Shown here one piece after another: positions 36,163 through 45,433 of a stretch of 64,000 nucleotides of DNA. Positions within the stretch are counted from its first letter, which is position 1, and each line of letters begins with the position of its first letter. Made by a program: the position numbers and the translations under genes. The stretch is from Scandinavium sp036409475 (GTDB taxonomy: Bacteria; Pseudomonadota; Gammaproteobacteria; Enterobacterales; Enterobacteriaceae), in contig NZ_JAYRCK010000001.1 in the NCBI RefSeq assembly GCF_036409475.1, forward strand, positions 282,210 through 346,209, read 5' to 3'. The notes below the pieces were generated by a model that was not told where the DNA came from, made no database searches, and saw only the letters and a list, made by a program, of their open reading frames with translations.

Positions 36163-37281
36163 ATGAATTACGACTTAATTATTATCGGCAGCGGATCTGT
36201 CGGTGCCGCCGCCGGTTACTATGCTGCTCGCGCAGGGTTGTCCGTCCTGATGACGGATGCTCATCTTCCCCCTCACGCTGACGGCAGTCATCATGGGGAT
36301 ACGCGCCTGATTCGTCACGCTTACGGTGAAGGTGAAAAATATGTGCCGATGGTGCTGCGTGCACAGGAGCTTTGGGATGAGCTTGCAGCCCTCAGCGGTG
36401 AACCTATTTTTGAGCAAACTGGCGTGATCAATCTTGGCCCAGCCCATTCACCGTTTCTCAGCAATGTAGCGCAGAGCGCTCAGCAATTTGGTCTGAATGT
36501 CGAAAAACTGGACGCTCAGGCCGTCATGAAACGCTGGCCTGAGATTCGTGTTCCGGACGATTACATCGCGCTGTTCGAGCCCGCTTCCGGTGTGCTGAAA
36601 AGTGAACTCGCCGTGAAGGCATGGATTGAGTTAGCCCGTGAAGCCGGTTGTGCGCAGTTGTTTAATTGCCCGGTCACCGCTATCGAGCATCACGCTGATG
36701 GCGTTACTGTGAAAACGGCCGAAGGTGAATACCAGGGCAAACGCCTGTTGGTGAGCGCGGGGACCTGGGTCACGAAACTTTTGCCAGAGTTGCCTGTTCA
36801 GCCTGTGCGTAAAGTGTTTGCCTGGTTCCAGGCCGACGGTCGCTACAGCCGTAAAAATAACTTCCCAGCATTCACCGGCGAGCTGCCAAACGGCGATCAG
36901 TATTATGGTTTCCCGGCTGAAGACAACGAGTTGAAGATTGGCAAACACAACGGTGGGCAGGTGATTAGCTCGCCAGAAGAACGCAAACCGTTTGGCGCGG
37001 TGGCAACGGACGGCTCAGAAGCCTTTAACTTCTTGCGAAATGTTTTGCCTGGTATTGGTGGCTGCCTGCACGGCGCGGCCTGTACGTACGACAACTCCCC
37101 GGATGAAGATTTCATTATCGACACGCTGCCAGGACAGGCGAATACCCTGCTGATTAGCGGCCTGAGCGGTCATGGATTTAAATTCGCTTCAGTACTGGGT
37201 GAAATCGCTGCTGATTTTGCGCAGGGGAAACCTGCTGCGTTTGATCTCTCGCCCTTCCGTCTGTCTCGTTTCACCGCCTGA
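36163..37281 (+). CDS. solA: N-methyl-L-tryptophan oxidase
   Basis: Monomeric sarcosine oxidase-type flavoenzyme that demethylates N-methyltryptophan. The 372-residue protein has the FAD-binding IIGSGSVGAAAGYYAARAG at residues 6-24 and the covalent-flavin Cys within AACTYDNSPDEDFIID near residue 308. Length equals E. coli SolA. Its terminator has been duplicated around a repeat element. Confidence 0.95.
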   Translation: MNYDLIIIGSGSVGAAAGYYAARAGLSVLMTDAHLPPHADGSHHGDTRLIRHAYGEGEKYVPMVLRAQELWDELAALSGEPIFEQTGVINLGPAHSPFLSNVAQSAQQFGLNVEKLDAQAVMKRWPEIRVPDDYIALFEPASGVLKSELAVKAWIELAREAGCAQLFNCPVTAIEHHADGVTVKTAEGEYQGKRLLVSAGTWVTKLLPELPVQPVRKVFAWFQADGRYSRKNNFPAFTGELPNGDQYYGFPAEDNELKIGKHNGGQVISSPEERKPFGAVATDGSEAFNFLRNVLPGIGGCLHGAACTYDNSPDEDFIIDTLPGQANTLLISGLSGHGFKFASVLGEIAADFAQGKPAAFDLSPFRLSRFTA

Positions 37282-37290
37282 CAAATGCAA

Positions 37291-37313
37291 AAAGCCCGGT
37301 ACACACCGGGCTT
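37291..37313 (+). terminator. solA terminator hairpin, proximal duplicate
   Basis: AAAGCCCGGT-ACAC-ACCGGGCTT, 9 nt after the solA stop, followed directly by element sequence GAGACTGATGACAAAC rather than a U-tract. The same 23 bp recur at 37453-37475. Confidence 0.75.
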
Positions 37314-37452
37314 GAGACTGATGACAAACCTCTAACGAATCCCGTTTTGTCATGGTGGCAGAACAATAAATAAGGAAAATCAATTTATTGATTTTCGGCT
37401 GATAACCACAAAGAAGGAAAAACCACGCTTTTTCCTTCTTTGTCAGAAAGTT
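37314..37452. repeat. 139-bp MITE-like element, copy 3
   Basis: Same organisation as copy 1, with end GAGACTGATGACAAAC and the opposite end reversed AACTTTCTGACAAAGAAGG. The part CGAATCCCGTTTTGTCATGG is more diverged than in the other copies. It lies between two copies of the solA terminator hairpin. Confidence 0.85.
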
Positions 37453-37475
37453 AAAGCCCGGTACACACCGGGCTT
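37453..37475 (+). terminator. solA terminator hairpin, distal copy
   Basis: Second copy of the 23-bp hairpin, followed by TCATCACGG, so its own U-tract is short. Confidence 0.7.
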
Positions 37476-37491
37476 TCATCACGGGACTTTC

Positions 37492-37605
37492 ATGCGACGC
37501 ATTTATGATTATCTGCTGAACAACATTCGCGAACACTTTGTGGTCTGGCTGGTGCTCTGGCTGCTGTTAGCCGCCATTGACCTCATCTACCTTTACTTCT
37601 TCTGA
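37492..37605 (+). CDS. yceO: YceO family small membrane protein
   Basis: The 37-residue product starts MRRIYDYLLNNIREHFVVWL and ends AAIDLIYLYFF. It is clearly like E. coli YceO (46 residues), with a short basic amphipathic part and one membrane segment. It lacks about nine N-terminal residues of the E. coli form. CGGGAC lies 4-9 nt before the ATG, a weak ribosome-binding site. Its last 39 nt overlap, in antisense, the 3' end of trhO. In K-12 yceI and yceJ lie between yceO and trhO; they are absent here. Confidence 0.75.
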   Translation: MRRIYDYLLNNIREHFVVWLVLWLLLAAIDLIYLYFF

Positions 37606-38658
37606 GGCTGGTTTCGGGTCGGGAATACCTAAACGTGTATTGAGGTGGCCACGAGATTTATTGAAAATCTTATTGCCGTTTTCACGCCCCGCCCGACGGC
37701 GACGCTGCTCTTCTTCCGGCAACTGGCTCTCTTCCTGACACAGCTCGCTGCAGCACCCCTGGAATTTTTCAGCACAAGTCGGACACTGAATAAACAGCAG
37801 ATGGCAACCGTCATTCAGGCAATTGGTGTGCGTGTCGCAGAGCGCACCACACTGATGACAATGGGCAATCACCTCTTCTGAAATACGCTCGCCCATCCGC
37901 TCATCGAAGACAAAGTTTTTGCCAATAAAACGCACGGGCAGACCCTGCTCACGAGCACGGCGTGCATATTCGATAATCCCGCCTTCGATGTGCCAGACCT
38001 TGTTAAAGCCTTTGTGCTTCATGAATGCACTGGCTTTCTCACAGCGAATGCCACCGGTACAGTACATCACGATTTTTTTATCGCGGTACTCTTCCATCAT
38101 TTCGACCGCTTTCGGCAACTGGTCGCGGAAGGTGTCTGCCGGGATTTCCAGCGCGTTTTCGAAATGCCCCACTTCATATTCGTAGTGGTTACGCATGTCG
38201 ATAAAGACGGCATCGGGATCGTCCAGCATGGCGTTTACTTCTGCCGCTTTCAGGTATTCGCCTACGTCACTGGCATCAAACGTCGGGTCATCGATGCCGT
38301 CCGCCACAATGCGATCGCGCACTTTCATGCGCAACACCCAGAACGATTTACCATCGTCATCTAAGGCAATATTGAGACGCAGATTATTGAGCGCCGGATC
38401 AAAGCCGTACAGCAGCTCACGAAAAGCTTCTACTTTGCTGTCCGGTACGCTGATTTGAGCGTTAACGCCTTCGTGGGCAAGATAGACACGACCGAATACG
38501 CTGAGCTTAGAAAACGCCTGATACAGTGCGTCGCGGGTGGCTTTAGGGTCGGTAATAGTGAAATATTTATAGAATGAGATCGTCGTGCGCGGCTCGGTTT
38601 CGGCCATCAGCTGCGCCTTCAGTTGCTCATTCGAGATGCGGTTGTGTAACACTGGCAT
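37567..38658 (-). CDS. trhO: tRNA uridine(34) hydroxylase TrhO
   Basis: Rhodanese-family enzyme that hydroxylates wobble U34 of several tRNAs with oxygen (E. coli YceA). The 363-residue protein has the N-terminal YceA domain, the rhodanese loop VMYCTGGIRCEKAS (Cys near 180) and a C-terminal Cys-rich part (HCHQCGALCDTHTNC, CPTCAEKFQGCC) followed by an Arg-rich stretch. The start MPVLHNRISNEQL is chosen to match E. coli; seven upstream codons are dropped. Confidence 0.94.
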   Translation of the reverse strand: MPVLHNRISNEQLKAQLMAETEPRTTISFYKYFTITDPKATRDALYQAFSKLSVFGRVYLAHEGVNAQISVPDSKVEAFRELLYGFDPALNNLRLNIALDDDGKSFWVLRMKVRDRIVADGIDDPTFDASDVGEYLKAAEVNAMLDDPDAVFIDMRNHYEYEVGHFENALEIPADTFRDQLPKAVEMMEEYRDKKIVMYCTGGIRCEKASAFMKHKGFNKVWHIEGGIIEYARRAREQGLPVRFIGKNFVFDERMGERISEEVIAHCHQCGALCDTHTNCLNDGCHLLFIQCPTCAEKFQGCCSELCQEESQLPEEEQRRRRAGRENGNKIFNKSRGHLNTRLGIPDPKPASEEVKVDEVNGG

Positions 38659-38879
38659 GGTGTTGGTTCCTGCAATCATCTATGAGAAATTCGCGGGGCG
38701 CATCATATAGCATGTGCTGCGAATTTACATCCCCACATTTTGCGCTACATTTCTCTCACTTGAAACCGCTACACTGATCTACATTTGCCGTAATAAGCAC
38801 CGTTCCGTCGGCCCGAATTTGGGCGAAGGATAAAAAAAGTGCGATAATAGAGACAGTTGTCAGATAGAACAGGACAGAG

Positions 38880-39809
38880 ATGACGCATTTACCCAAATTC
38901 ACCTCCGCATTACTCCATCCACGTTATTGGTTAACCTGGCTTGGCGTTGGCGTATTGTGGCTGGTGGTTCAACTTCCCTACCCTCTCCTTTACCGCCTTG
39001 GCACCTCTGTAGGTCGTCTGTCTCTGCGTTTTATGAAGCGGCGGGCCAGCATCGCTTACCGTAATCTGGAACTTTGCTTTCCAGATATGAGCGCAGAAGA
39101 ACGCCATCAGTGGGTAGTCAAAAACTTCGAGTCCGTCGGCATGGGTCTGATGGAAACGGGGATGGCGTGGTTTTGGTCTGACAAACGCATGGCCAAATGG
39201 AGCGATGCGAGCGGCGTCGATCAAATCCGTCTGGTGCAAGAACAACAACGCGGCATTCTGCTGATTGGCATCCACTTTCTGACGCTGGAAATGGGGGCCC
39301 GCATGTTCGGCCTGCACGCCTCTCCTGGCATTGGCGTTTATCGTCCCAATGACAACCCGGTGATTGACCTCGTGCAGACGTGGGGCCGCATGCGTTCCAA
39401 TAAAGACATGCTCGACCGTAAAGATCTGAAAGGCATGATCCGCGCCCTGAAAAACGGCGAAGTGATCTGGTATGCGCCAGATCATGACTACGGCCCACAG
39501 GGCAGCGTCTTCGTGCCGCTTTTTGCCGTTGAGCAGGCCGCGACGACTTCCGGCACCTACACGCTTGCTCGTATGTCGAAGGCCTGCATTGTGCCTTTCG
39601 TACCGCGTCGCAAACCGGATGGCAAGGGCTATGAGCTGGTGATCCTTGATGCCGAATGTTCTCCCCCGCTTGAGGATGCCGAAAGCACCGCCGCGTGGAT
39701 GAACAAAGTGGTCGAGAAATGCATTCTGATGGCGCCGGAGCAGTATATGTGGCTGCATCGCCGCTTTAAAACTCGCCCGGAAGGCGTGCCTTCTCGCTAC
39801 AAATTTTAA
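38880..39809 (+). CDS. lpxL: lauroyl-Kdo2-lipid IVA acyltransferase
   Basis: Adds laurate from lauroyl-ACP to Kdo2-lipid IVA at the inner membrane. The 309-residue protein has an N-terminal membrane anchor (WLTWLGVGVLWLVVQLPYPLLYRLG), the HX4E catalytic motif in IGIHFLTLEMG near residue 133 and the YAPDHDYGPQGSVFVPLF segment. Length is close to E. coli LpxL (306). It is divergent from trhO. Confidence 0.95.
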   Translation: MTHLPKFTSALLHPRYWLTWLGVGVLWLVVQLPYPLLYRLGTSVGRLSLRFMKRRASIAYRNLELCFPDMSAEERHQWVVKNFESVGMGLMETGMAWFWSDKRMAKWSDASGVDQIRLVQEQQRGILLIGIHFLTLEMGARMFGLHASPGIGVYRPNDNPVIDLVQTWGRMRSNKDMLDRKDLKGMIRALKNGEVIWYAPDHDYGPQGSVFVPLFAVEQAATTSGTYTLARMSKACIVPFVPRRKPDGKGYELVILDAECSPPLEDAESTAAWMNKVVEKCILMAPEQYMWLHRRFKTRPEGVPSRYKF

Positions 39810-39954
39810 GCGCCTTTAGCGCCGGTGTATCACCACGTAGATTCAGAGTATGCAGGGTGATTCATCGGCGTTTGTCGTGCTGCTTGATACGAACGAACCG
39901 GTGAATATCGGCCCGACACAATACGAATGAATATCCCATGTGATAGGGGTATCA

Positions 39955-39990
39955 AAAAGCCCGCAGGGTCCAAGCCTCGCGGGCTTCAGA
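39955..39990 (-). terminator. terminator of the CS1-like fimbrial operon
   Basis: Arms GAAGCCCGC / GCGGGCTT read on the minus strand after the tip gene, followed by TTTTTGATA. The preceding 39810-39954 has no gene. Confidence 0.8.
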
Positions 39991-39998
39991 TGTTGCTA

Positions 39999-41138
39999 TC
40001 AATCCACAGTCGGGGTGGTTGGCGTGAAAATGACGGTGAGTACGCCACGGTAATGACCGGCATTTTTGTCTTTCACATAAAACTTATCAACACTCAGCAC
40101 CAGAGGTGCAGGGACACATAAAACCGGATAGGTGATAGCGGGTAATCTTACGGGCCTGATGAGATTTTGGTTGATCTGCGTCCAGACGATAGTTTCATTA
40201 TTATTTACCTTGCGCAGACTTCGGGTTTCCGGATCCATTAACTGAACATGGTAATCTATTCGATCCCGTAGCGGGCCTTTCTCTCCCCCGTCCCGGTAAA
40301 TAGAGAAGTCCCCCGTTGCTCGCCCGGAAGGCAGAGAACCTTCGTCTTTGAGCAATACTTCATAGCGGGTGCTGTTGGCGTTATAGCCATCGTACAGGCA
40401 CATATCCAGCGTCGTAATGTCCTGGGCAAACGGGCTTTCATCCGGTGCTCCGTGTGGGCGTAAATCCAGTTCGACTAACGGCGCCGCACTGCTAAAGTCA
40501 GGAAAATAAATGTCAATATGACCCGGGTCGATAACATTCAGGTCAATATGTGCGTTGAAGTCTGCCAGAAACTGGTAAGGATCCCACTCCATCAACTTCA
40601 GGTGCAAATCGGCCTGCCACAATCCACCCACCGGCAGTTTTGCCAGTTCGGTTGCCGGGATATAAACAGTTAATCCCGCTTCTGCATTGCCTCCGCCACC
40701 TGTACACGTTACATAGGTCGCAGTATAAACTTGATACTGCGCTGGCGAGAAACTGCTGGAGCCACAGCTGTTTGCACGCTGATGAGTCTGGTTATAACCA
40801 ATCAGATTGAGAATAACGCGCATTCCGCTGCGTTTTTCGGTGAACAATAAAGGTAGCGTGGTTTGTCCATTTCCGCCCCATTTGGATTTCGTATTACACT
40901 CTCCGTGTTTGGGATCTGAACTGCTCTCGCATACCCAGGAATTTCGCCCCCATTTACTCGGCTCATCGGTATCATATCCGCCTGATTCCTGTAACCAGAT
41001 ACTGATATCCCCGGAAGGCGGTGACATGCGGTCAAAAGTCCGTTCAATATTCACCGTACTGGGCGCGGGGGGTTGTATTTCTGCATGCAGCACAAAAGTG
41101 GCTGCCCACAGCAATGCCACAGCCATTATCCGTTTCAT
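39999..41138 (-). CDS. CS1-type fimbrial tip adhesin (CooD/CfaE-like)
   Basis: Predicted minor tip subunit and adhesin of an alternate chaperone-usher (alpha) fimbria. The 379-residue precursor has a signal peptide (MKRIMAVALLWAATFVLHA) and a first domain with several Cys (SWVCESSSDPKHGEC, NSCGSSS, YVTCTGG). The C-terminal domain has paired Cys (LDMCLYDGYN, YPVLCVPAPLVLSVDKFYV) and ends GHYRGVLTVIFTPTTPTVD. The ATG overlaps the usher stop by one base. The family match rests on position and Cys pattern; binding specificity is unknown. Confidence 0.75.
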   Translation of the reverse strand: MKRIMAVALLWAATFVLHAEIQPPAPSTVNIERTFDRMSPPSGDISIWLQESGGYDTDEPSKWGRNSWVCESSSDPKHGECNTKSKWGGNGQTTLPLLFTEKRSGMRVILNLIGYNQTHQRANSCGSSSFSPAQYQVYTATYVTCTGGGGNAEAGLTVYIPATELAKLPVGGLWQADLHLKLMEWDPYQFLADFNAHIDLNVIDPGHIDIYFPDFSSAAPLVELDLRPHGAPDESPFAQDITTLDMCLYDGYNANSTRYEVLLKDEGSLPSGRATGDFSIYRDGGEKGPLRDRIDYHVQLMDPETRSLRKVNNNETIVWTQINQNLIRPVRLPAITYPVLCVPAPLVLSVDKFYVKDKNAGHYRGVLTVIFTPTTPTVD

Positions 41139-43828
41139 TATTTTTCTTCCTTCATATTTGATACGGTATCTATCTCGCGCTGAGACTTCAGTTTCACCAG
41201 CAATTGTTCATTTACCTCAGCAGGGAGATTGTTGCGGTCTGTCAAACGGCAGGTGGACTCTCCCACGTAATGCACAATCCCTCGCTGTTTCTGTATTTGC
41301 AAAGGGCACTGATAAATAGCCTGACCGGATAAGAGATACAGCGCAGACGCTTTGCTCGCCAGTTCAGCGGTGAAGCCGCCGTCATCGCTGAGTATCAGCA
41401 TCTTGCTGTTCAGGCCGATAATATTATTGTTGCGGGCTGAGCGCGGTAAAATAAGCTGGCCGACAAAGCCGTAGCGGTGTTCAACCACCACGCTGCGTAA
41501 ACGCATTTTTCCCGGTAATAACATAATATTTCGCTCCCCCGCCCCATTGAGGATATTGGTTGAGCTGTCAGTATTCAGGGAGACACTGCTGTCGTTGACC
41601 GAAACGGTTGTCGGTTCAAAACCCATGGTGGGGAATAATGCAGATCCCCCTTGCATGATATGCGCGGTACGACTGCCTGATACCTGTGCATCAATGGCTA
41701 TGCCGTCGTCTTCCTCACCCAGATAGTCAATATCGATTAGCACCGCTGGCGATGGCTCGTTAAAACCGGCAGCCCCCCAATGTAGCCCCTGAGTACTCAC
41801 GGCAAAGCTTGAACTCCATGAGCCACTGAATGCGGTAGTGTGCTTGTTATATTCATTATCATAACTGTCTGTCAGTGCGGCATTCACATTGCCATACTGC
41901 CCTTCCAGCCGGGCACTTAATCCGCTGTCCAGGGTATCGGTATTGATCCCTCCCGCTTCGAGGGTAAGCTCTTTATGCGCATTCTGATCGCTGTACCATG
42001 AATGCGAGGCGTTATATGACAATTGTGATGACTGGTTCTTGCTGTCCCGGTAATCGGTACTCAGGCGGGTTGACTGGCTCTTACCGGCACTGTTCTGGCG
42101 GGGAGACTGACTTAGCGTGAGTGAAAGATAGACACCGTTATCAATACCGTCATAGCCATCATCATCGCGACGAAATAACCCAAAGGTGCCACTGTAAACC
42201 CAGTCGCTCTGGGTGGTGAAGGCTCGGGAGGCGCTGAACTGAATGGTTTTTGAGGTAGATTCTTCGGTGGTCTGTGCAAGCAGGTTATCTTCGAAAGATT
42301 TATCCTGTTGCCAGGGCATGCTGTCAGTGGCGTTGTTTTGCGTCTGGATATAGCCCAACATCAGGTTCCAGGACTGGACACTGGCTGAAAGTGTGGTGTT
42401 AATGCTCTCATAACAACTCTGGCGCGTGTAATCGTTATTGTCATTTTGCGCGGAGCCTGAACAATCATCGCCTGAATAAGAATAGCGATAGATGCTAAGT
42501 GATGGCCAGCTACTGACTGACCAGCTTAGCTGTTCGCTGTCACCGTGGCCGTTATCAGAGCTACGGGAAAGTCTGCCGGTAAAACTGGGCGAGCCTGCCG
42601 GGCCTAAATCCGGGGCATAATCCACCCCGGGTTCGACGAACGCCGTGCTGTCCACCGCTGCACCACCGAGCGTGAAAGAGAATGCAGGCGTGAAGGGAAC
42701 GCGGACCCCCATCTGAAAGGCAACATTTTCACTGGTCTCTGAATCGGCGATTTTCCCCCCCTGGATAAACCAGTGGAGGCTGCCATCATCCAGCGAGCCC
42801 GTTTTAGTGAACGGCGCATTTTCGGTGCGCACCAGTTGGTTGCTTTCATAAATGCGCAACTGCACGCTGTAACTACCCGAGGGAAATAATGAGGTATCAA
42901 TGCTCTGGTCGCCGGGGGAAAGATAAAATGTCCCCAGTAACTGATTATTGCGGTAAGCATCGACCCGTGAATTTCGTGTGAGCAACACAGTCAGTGGCGT
43001 GCCCTGGCTTGCCACCTCGCGATTCAGATAGCTGAGGGTTGTTCCGATTCTGACGCCATCAATGGCCCCCAGAGGTAAGAAGCTAAAATTAAAATTCCCG
43101 CCCTGGCTGTTAAATAACATCCGGTTATCCATACGACCAACCTGGGAATAATAACGCTGGTGAATATCATAGCGATAATACAGATCGTTTAAGTCAGCAC
43201 TATTATCGCTCTCATCATCATTCTGAGCGGCAGTAAACGACCAGTCACCACCAATATAACTGTTATCAGTGATACCGAGTGCTCCTGCCCCCTGAATAAA
43301 AAAATCGCTGTAATCATCCTGCACCAGCAGGTTCATATCCTGCTGGTGAATAAACGCATTCACCACATTGTTTGTGGTGGGGGTGATATATAAATCATTT
43401 CTTGTTGTCGCGGGTAGCCACTCTTTTCTTATAAATAATGTTATCGTGCCTTCGCTACCGTCATATATTGCATCAATACTTTTACTGTCTATAAAACCGC
43501 AGCCTTTGCTTTGCTGTGAATTTGTGCAGGCGAGAACATCATTGCGTGAAAAAGAGTTATTTAGCAAATTTCGTATTGTGTCATAGTCTTTATCCCCCGG
43601 TCTGGAAGAAAGCGGCAGTGCCGCCATGATGCTTCCTGGATCAACAAACTTTACCTGGTCGAGGCTGACAATGGCATCATAAAAACCGATATGCTTTCCG
43701 GCAACGATCACATCAACACGTTCCTGCATCCCTTGTGAAAGAATTTCAAAACCTGAGGGAATATGTAGAGGGGAGGCATAAACAGGAATACTGGAAAGCG
43801 CAAATAGAATTATAAACTGTTCTTTCAT
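41138..43828 (-). CDS. CS1-type fimbrial outer-membrane usher (CooC-like)
   Basis: Outer-membrane pore that assembles pilin subunits. The 896-residue precursor has a signal peptide ending PVYA, an N-terminal periplasmic domain (SGFEILSQGMQERVDVIVAGKHIG), a long beta-barrel rich in Ser, Asp, Asn and aromatic residues, and C-terminal domains ending in a Cys pair (AIYQCPLQIQKQRG, GESTCRLTDRNN). Length and N terminus suit the TcfC/CooC/CblC group rather than the classical FimD group. It lies downstream of the pilin gene after two hairpins. Confidence 0.8.
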   Translation of the reverse strand: MKEQFIILFALSSIPVYASPLHIPSGFEILSQGMQERVDVIVAGKHIGFYDAIVSLDQVKFVDPGSIMAALPLSSRPGDKDYDTIRNLLNNSFSRNDVLACTNSQQSKGCGFIDSKSIDAIYDGSEGTITLFIRKEWLPATTRNDLYITPTTNNVVNAFIHQQDMNLLVQDDYSDFFIQGAGALGITDNSYIGGDWSFTAAQNDDESDNSADLNDLYYRYDIHQRYYSQVGRMDNRMLFNSQGGNFNFSFLPLGAIDGVRIGTTLSYLNREVASQGTPLTVLLTRNSRVDAYRNNQLLGTFYLSPGDQSIDTSLFPSGSYSVQLRIYESNQLVRTENAPFTKTGSLDDGSLHWFIQGGKIADSETSENVAFQMGVRVPFTPAFSFTLGGAAVDSTAFVEPGVDYAPDLGPAGSPSFTGRLSRSSDNGHGDSEQLSWSVSSWPSLSIYRYSYSGDDCSGSAQNDNNDYTRQSCYESINTTLSASVQSWNLMLGYIQTQNNATDSMPWQQDKSFEDNLLAQTTEESTSKTIQFSASRAFTTQSDWVYSGTFGLFRRDDDGYDGIDNGVYLSLTLSQSPRQNSAGKSQSTRLSTDYRDSKNQSSQLSYNASHSWYSDQNAHKELTLEAGGINTDTLDSGLSARLEGQYGNVNAALTDSYDNEYNKHTTAFSGSWSSSFAVSTQGLHWGAAGFNEPSPAVLIDIDYLGEEDDGIAIDAQVSGSRTAHIMQGGSALFPTMGFEPTTVSVNDSSVSLNTDSSTNILNGAGERNIMLLPGKMRLRSVVVEHRYGFVGQLILPRSARNNNIIGLNSKMLILSDDGGFTAELASKASALYLLSGQAIYQCPLQIQKQRGIVHYVGESTCRLTDRNNLPAEVNEQLLVKLKSQREIDTVSNMKEEK

Positions 43829-43851
43829 AAAATTACATTCACGCCTATTTT

Positions 43852-43950
43852 TAATAACAACAGCACCATTTTATCTATGGTGCTATCAATACTTGCCATA
43901 TTAACAAACAGCACTGAGATTGAAATCAGTCAGAATAATCTGGCTGATTT
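43852..43950 (-). promoter_or_regulatory. two stem-loops between pilin and usher
   Basis: Downstream of the pilin on the minus strand come arms TTGAAATCAG / CTGATTTCAA (about 43919-43954) and then arms AGCACCAT / ATGGTGCT (about 43862-43884). Neither has a clear U-tract. Such hairpins after a major pilin commonly protect the pilin message and lower expression of the usher; here this is inferred. Confidence 0.55.
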
Positions 43951-43963
43951 CAAATTTTATTAA

Positions 43964-44497
43964 TTAAGCACCTGTTGCTGCATCCTGATAGAGATAAATA
44001 CTTACTACCCCTTGATACATACCGGTTTCTACCGCGCCTTTAGTCGCCTGCGAAATTTGTAATTCTTTTGCAATGGAACCCGTTGTTGCTGCATCTGCAC
44101 CATTCGGGAACAACACTGCAGCGGTGATATCAATAGGCGTCGCAACGCTTAAGGTTTCCCCACCCCAGCTAACACTCAATGGGATTGGGTTCGCTGACGG
44201 CCCGGTATTATTAATTAATTGTGGGTCCGTAATCAGTTGTAAATGAACGTCACCCGCGTCAGCCGTCGTCGCGTTCGACCAGATCTTCGTCATCATCGAA
44301 ACAGGAGACAGGCCATTGCCCGGAATGTACTGCATTTCAACAGATTTTGGTAATGCGCTGCCATCGGACAGCGTCATATCAATCGAAGCGTCAACATTCG
44401 CCGTGACAGTAATATCCTTCTGAACGGCAGATGCAGTGCCAGTGAGGGCAACAAACAGCGCGGCTACTGTTAGTGGTTTTATGAATGTATTTTTCAC
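43964..44497 (-). CDS. CS1-type major pilin (CooA-like)
   Basis: Major structural subunit of an alpha fimbria. The 177-residue precursor has a signal peptide (MKNTFIKPLTVAALFVALTGTASA) and mature N terminus VQKDITVTANVDASIDMTLS. It has the family signature VxAxVDxxIDxxxxDGSxLPxxVxxxYxPG and the C-terminal MYQGVVSIYLYQDA. No Cys in the mature protein, as in CooA/CfaB. It is second in the operon, 100 nt after the chaperone gene. Confidence 0.85.
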   Translation of the reverse strand: MKNTFIKPLTVAALFVALTGTASAVQKDITVTANVDASIDMTLSDGSALPKSVEMQYIPGNGLSPVSMMTKIWSNATTADAGDVHLQLITDPQLINNTGPSANPIPLSVSWGGETLSVATPIDITAAVLFPNGADAATTGSIAKELQISQATKGAVETGMYQGVVSIYLYQDAATGA

Positions 44498-44597
44498 AAT
44501 TATTCCTTTAGTTTATTTAGAACGACTTGTCATATCAAACCCGGTAAAATACCGGAGGTCAGATGTAAATGGGTTACGCAATGACATTTACTTAGAT

Positions 44598-45314
44598 TCA
44601 ACCGAGATTAAAATTCAATTCACCATCAGAAGTTTTCTTAACCCAGTCTTTATATTTAATCACCAGCCTTACATACCCTTTCGTCTCCGGCAAGCTGTAT
44701 TGTTTTTCGGGGAAGATATTACGATTATCCTTTTTCCAGTCACACTTTTTATCATTCCCTGTTTGTTTGCACAGCCCAATTTCGGTAATTTTTATCCGTT
44801 GGGTACCATTATTTTGCAAATGCTGATGATCAGCGCTTAAGGCAATGTCAATCTTCGGCTGCGCAGGAGGGACAGATACCAGGATTCCCCATACCAGATT
44901 AACACTGACATCGGTGCTGATAGCTTTAGTGCCTTTAGATAAATCATCATCAAGAGTGGGAACAGCCTGAAACATAACCCGATAAATTTCTTCTTTTTCA
45001 GGGATATTCATCGCAACGAAACGAACCAGCTTGCTGCTTCCACCAGGTATAGCCAGTTTGGGGGGCATGACGACAAGCCCATCACCCTTGTTAGAATTAA
45101 TATCAACTTCTTTTTCTTCAGGCGTGCCGGGGTTGGTTATTTTGAGAACTTTTGTTTTAATAAACTGAACTTCATTTGTCCTGGACAGCAAGCGAACACT
45201 CCCCTCACCTTTATCATTCAGGCTAACAACCATAGGGTAGACCGTCATATTAGCGCTCGTCGTAAAACTTAAAAGCATGGAAATAATCAATGCTCTTTTG
45301 TTTAGGAAAAACAT
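44598..45314 (-). CDS. CS1-type periplasmic fimbrial chaperone (CooB-like)
   Basis: Binds pilins in the periplasm and delivers them to the usher. The 238-residue precursor begins MFFLNKRALIISMLLSFTTSA and has the chaperone N-domain features (ANMTVYPMVVSLNDKGEGSVRLLSRTNEVQFIKTKVLKI, with PPKLAIPGGSSKLVRFV near residue 100 and EEIYRVMF). The frame extends 25 codons further, but this ATG has AAGGAA at 6 nt. First gene of the operon; the whole operon is AT-rich compared with lpxL and mdtG. Confidence 0.82.
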   Translation of the reverse strand: MFFLNKRALIISMLLSFTTSANMTVYPMVVSLNDKGEGSVRLLSRTNEVQFIKTKVLKITNPGTPEEKEVDINSNKGDGLVVMPPKLAIPGGSSKLVRFVAMNIPEKEEIYRVMFQAVPTLDDDLSKGTKAISTDVSVNLVWGILVSVPPAQPKIDIALSADHQHLQNNGTQRIKITEIGLCKQTGNDKKCDWKKDNRNIFPEKQYSLPETKGYVRLVIKYKDWVKKTSDGELNFNLG

Positions 45315-45414
45315 AAGATTCCTTTTTATTAACCATAATAAAAAATGAGTAATCACCCTGCATCCAACAGGTGAAAATATACAACACAACAGCGCGACAT
45401 TATAAATAAAAAAT

Positions 45415-45433
45415 ATCGATCGATAAGATCGAT
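45415..45433. promoter_or_regulatory. perfect palindrome upstream of the fimbrial operon
   Basis: ATCGATC-GATAA-GATCGAT, perfect 7-bp arms about 100 nt upstream of the chaperone start in AT-rich DNA (45315-45650). Its position suits an operator for a regulator; no regulator gene is in the cluster. Confidence 0.35.

Noticed and set aside
39810..39954. Possible gene or gene remnant between lpxL and the fimbrial operon
   Set aside because: No open frame of interest and no recognisable similarity; contains only the approach to the terminator.
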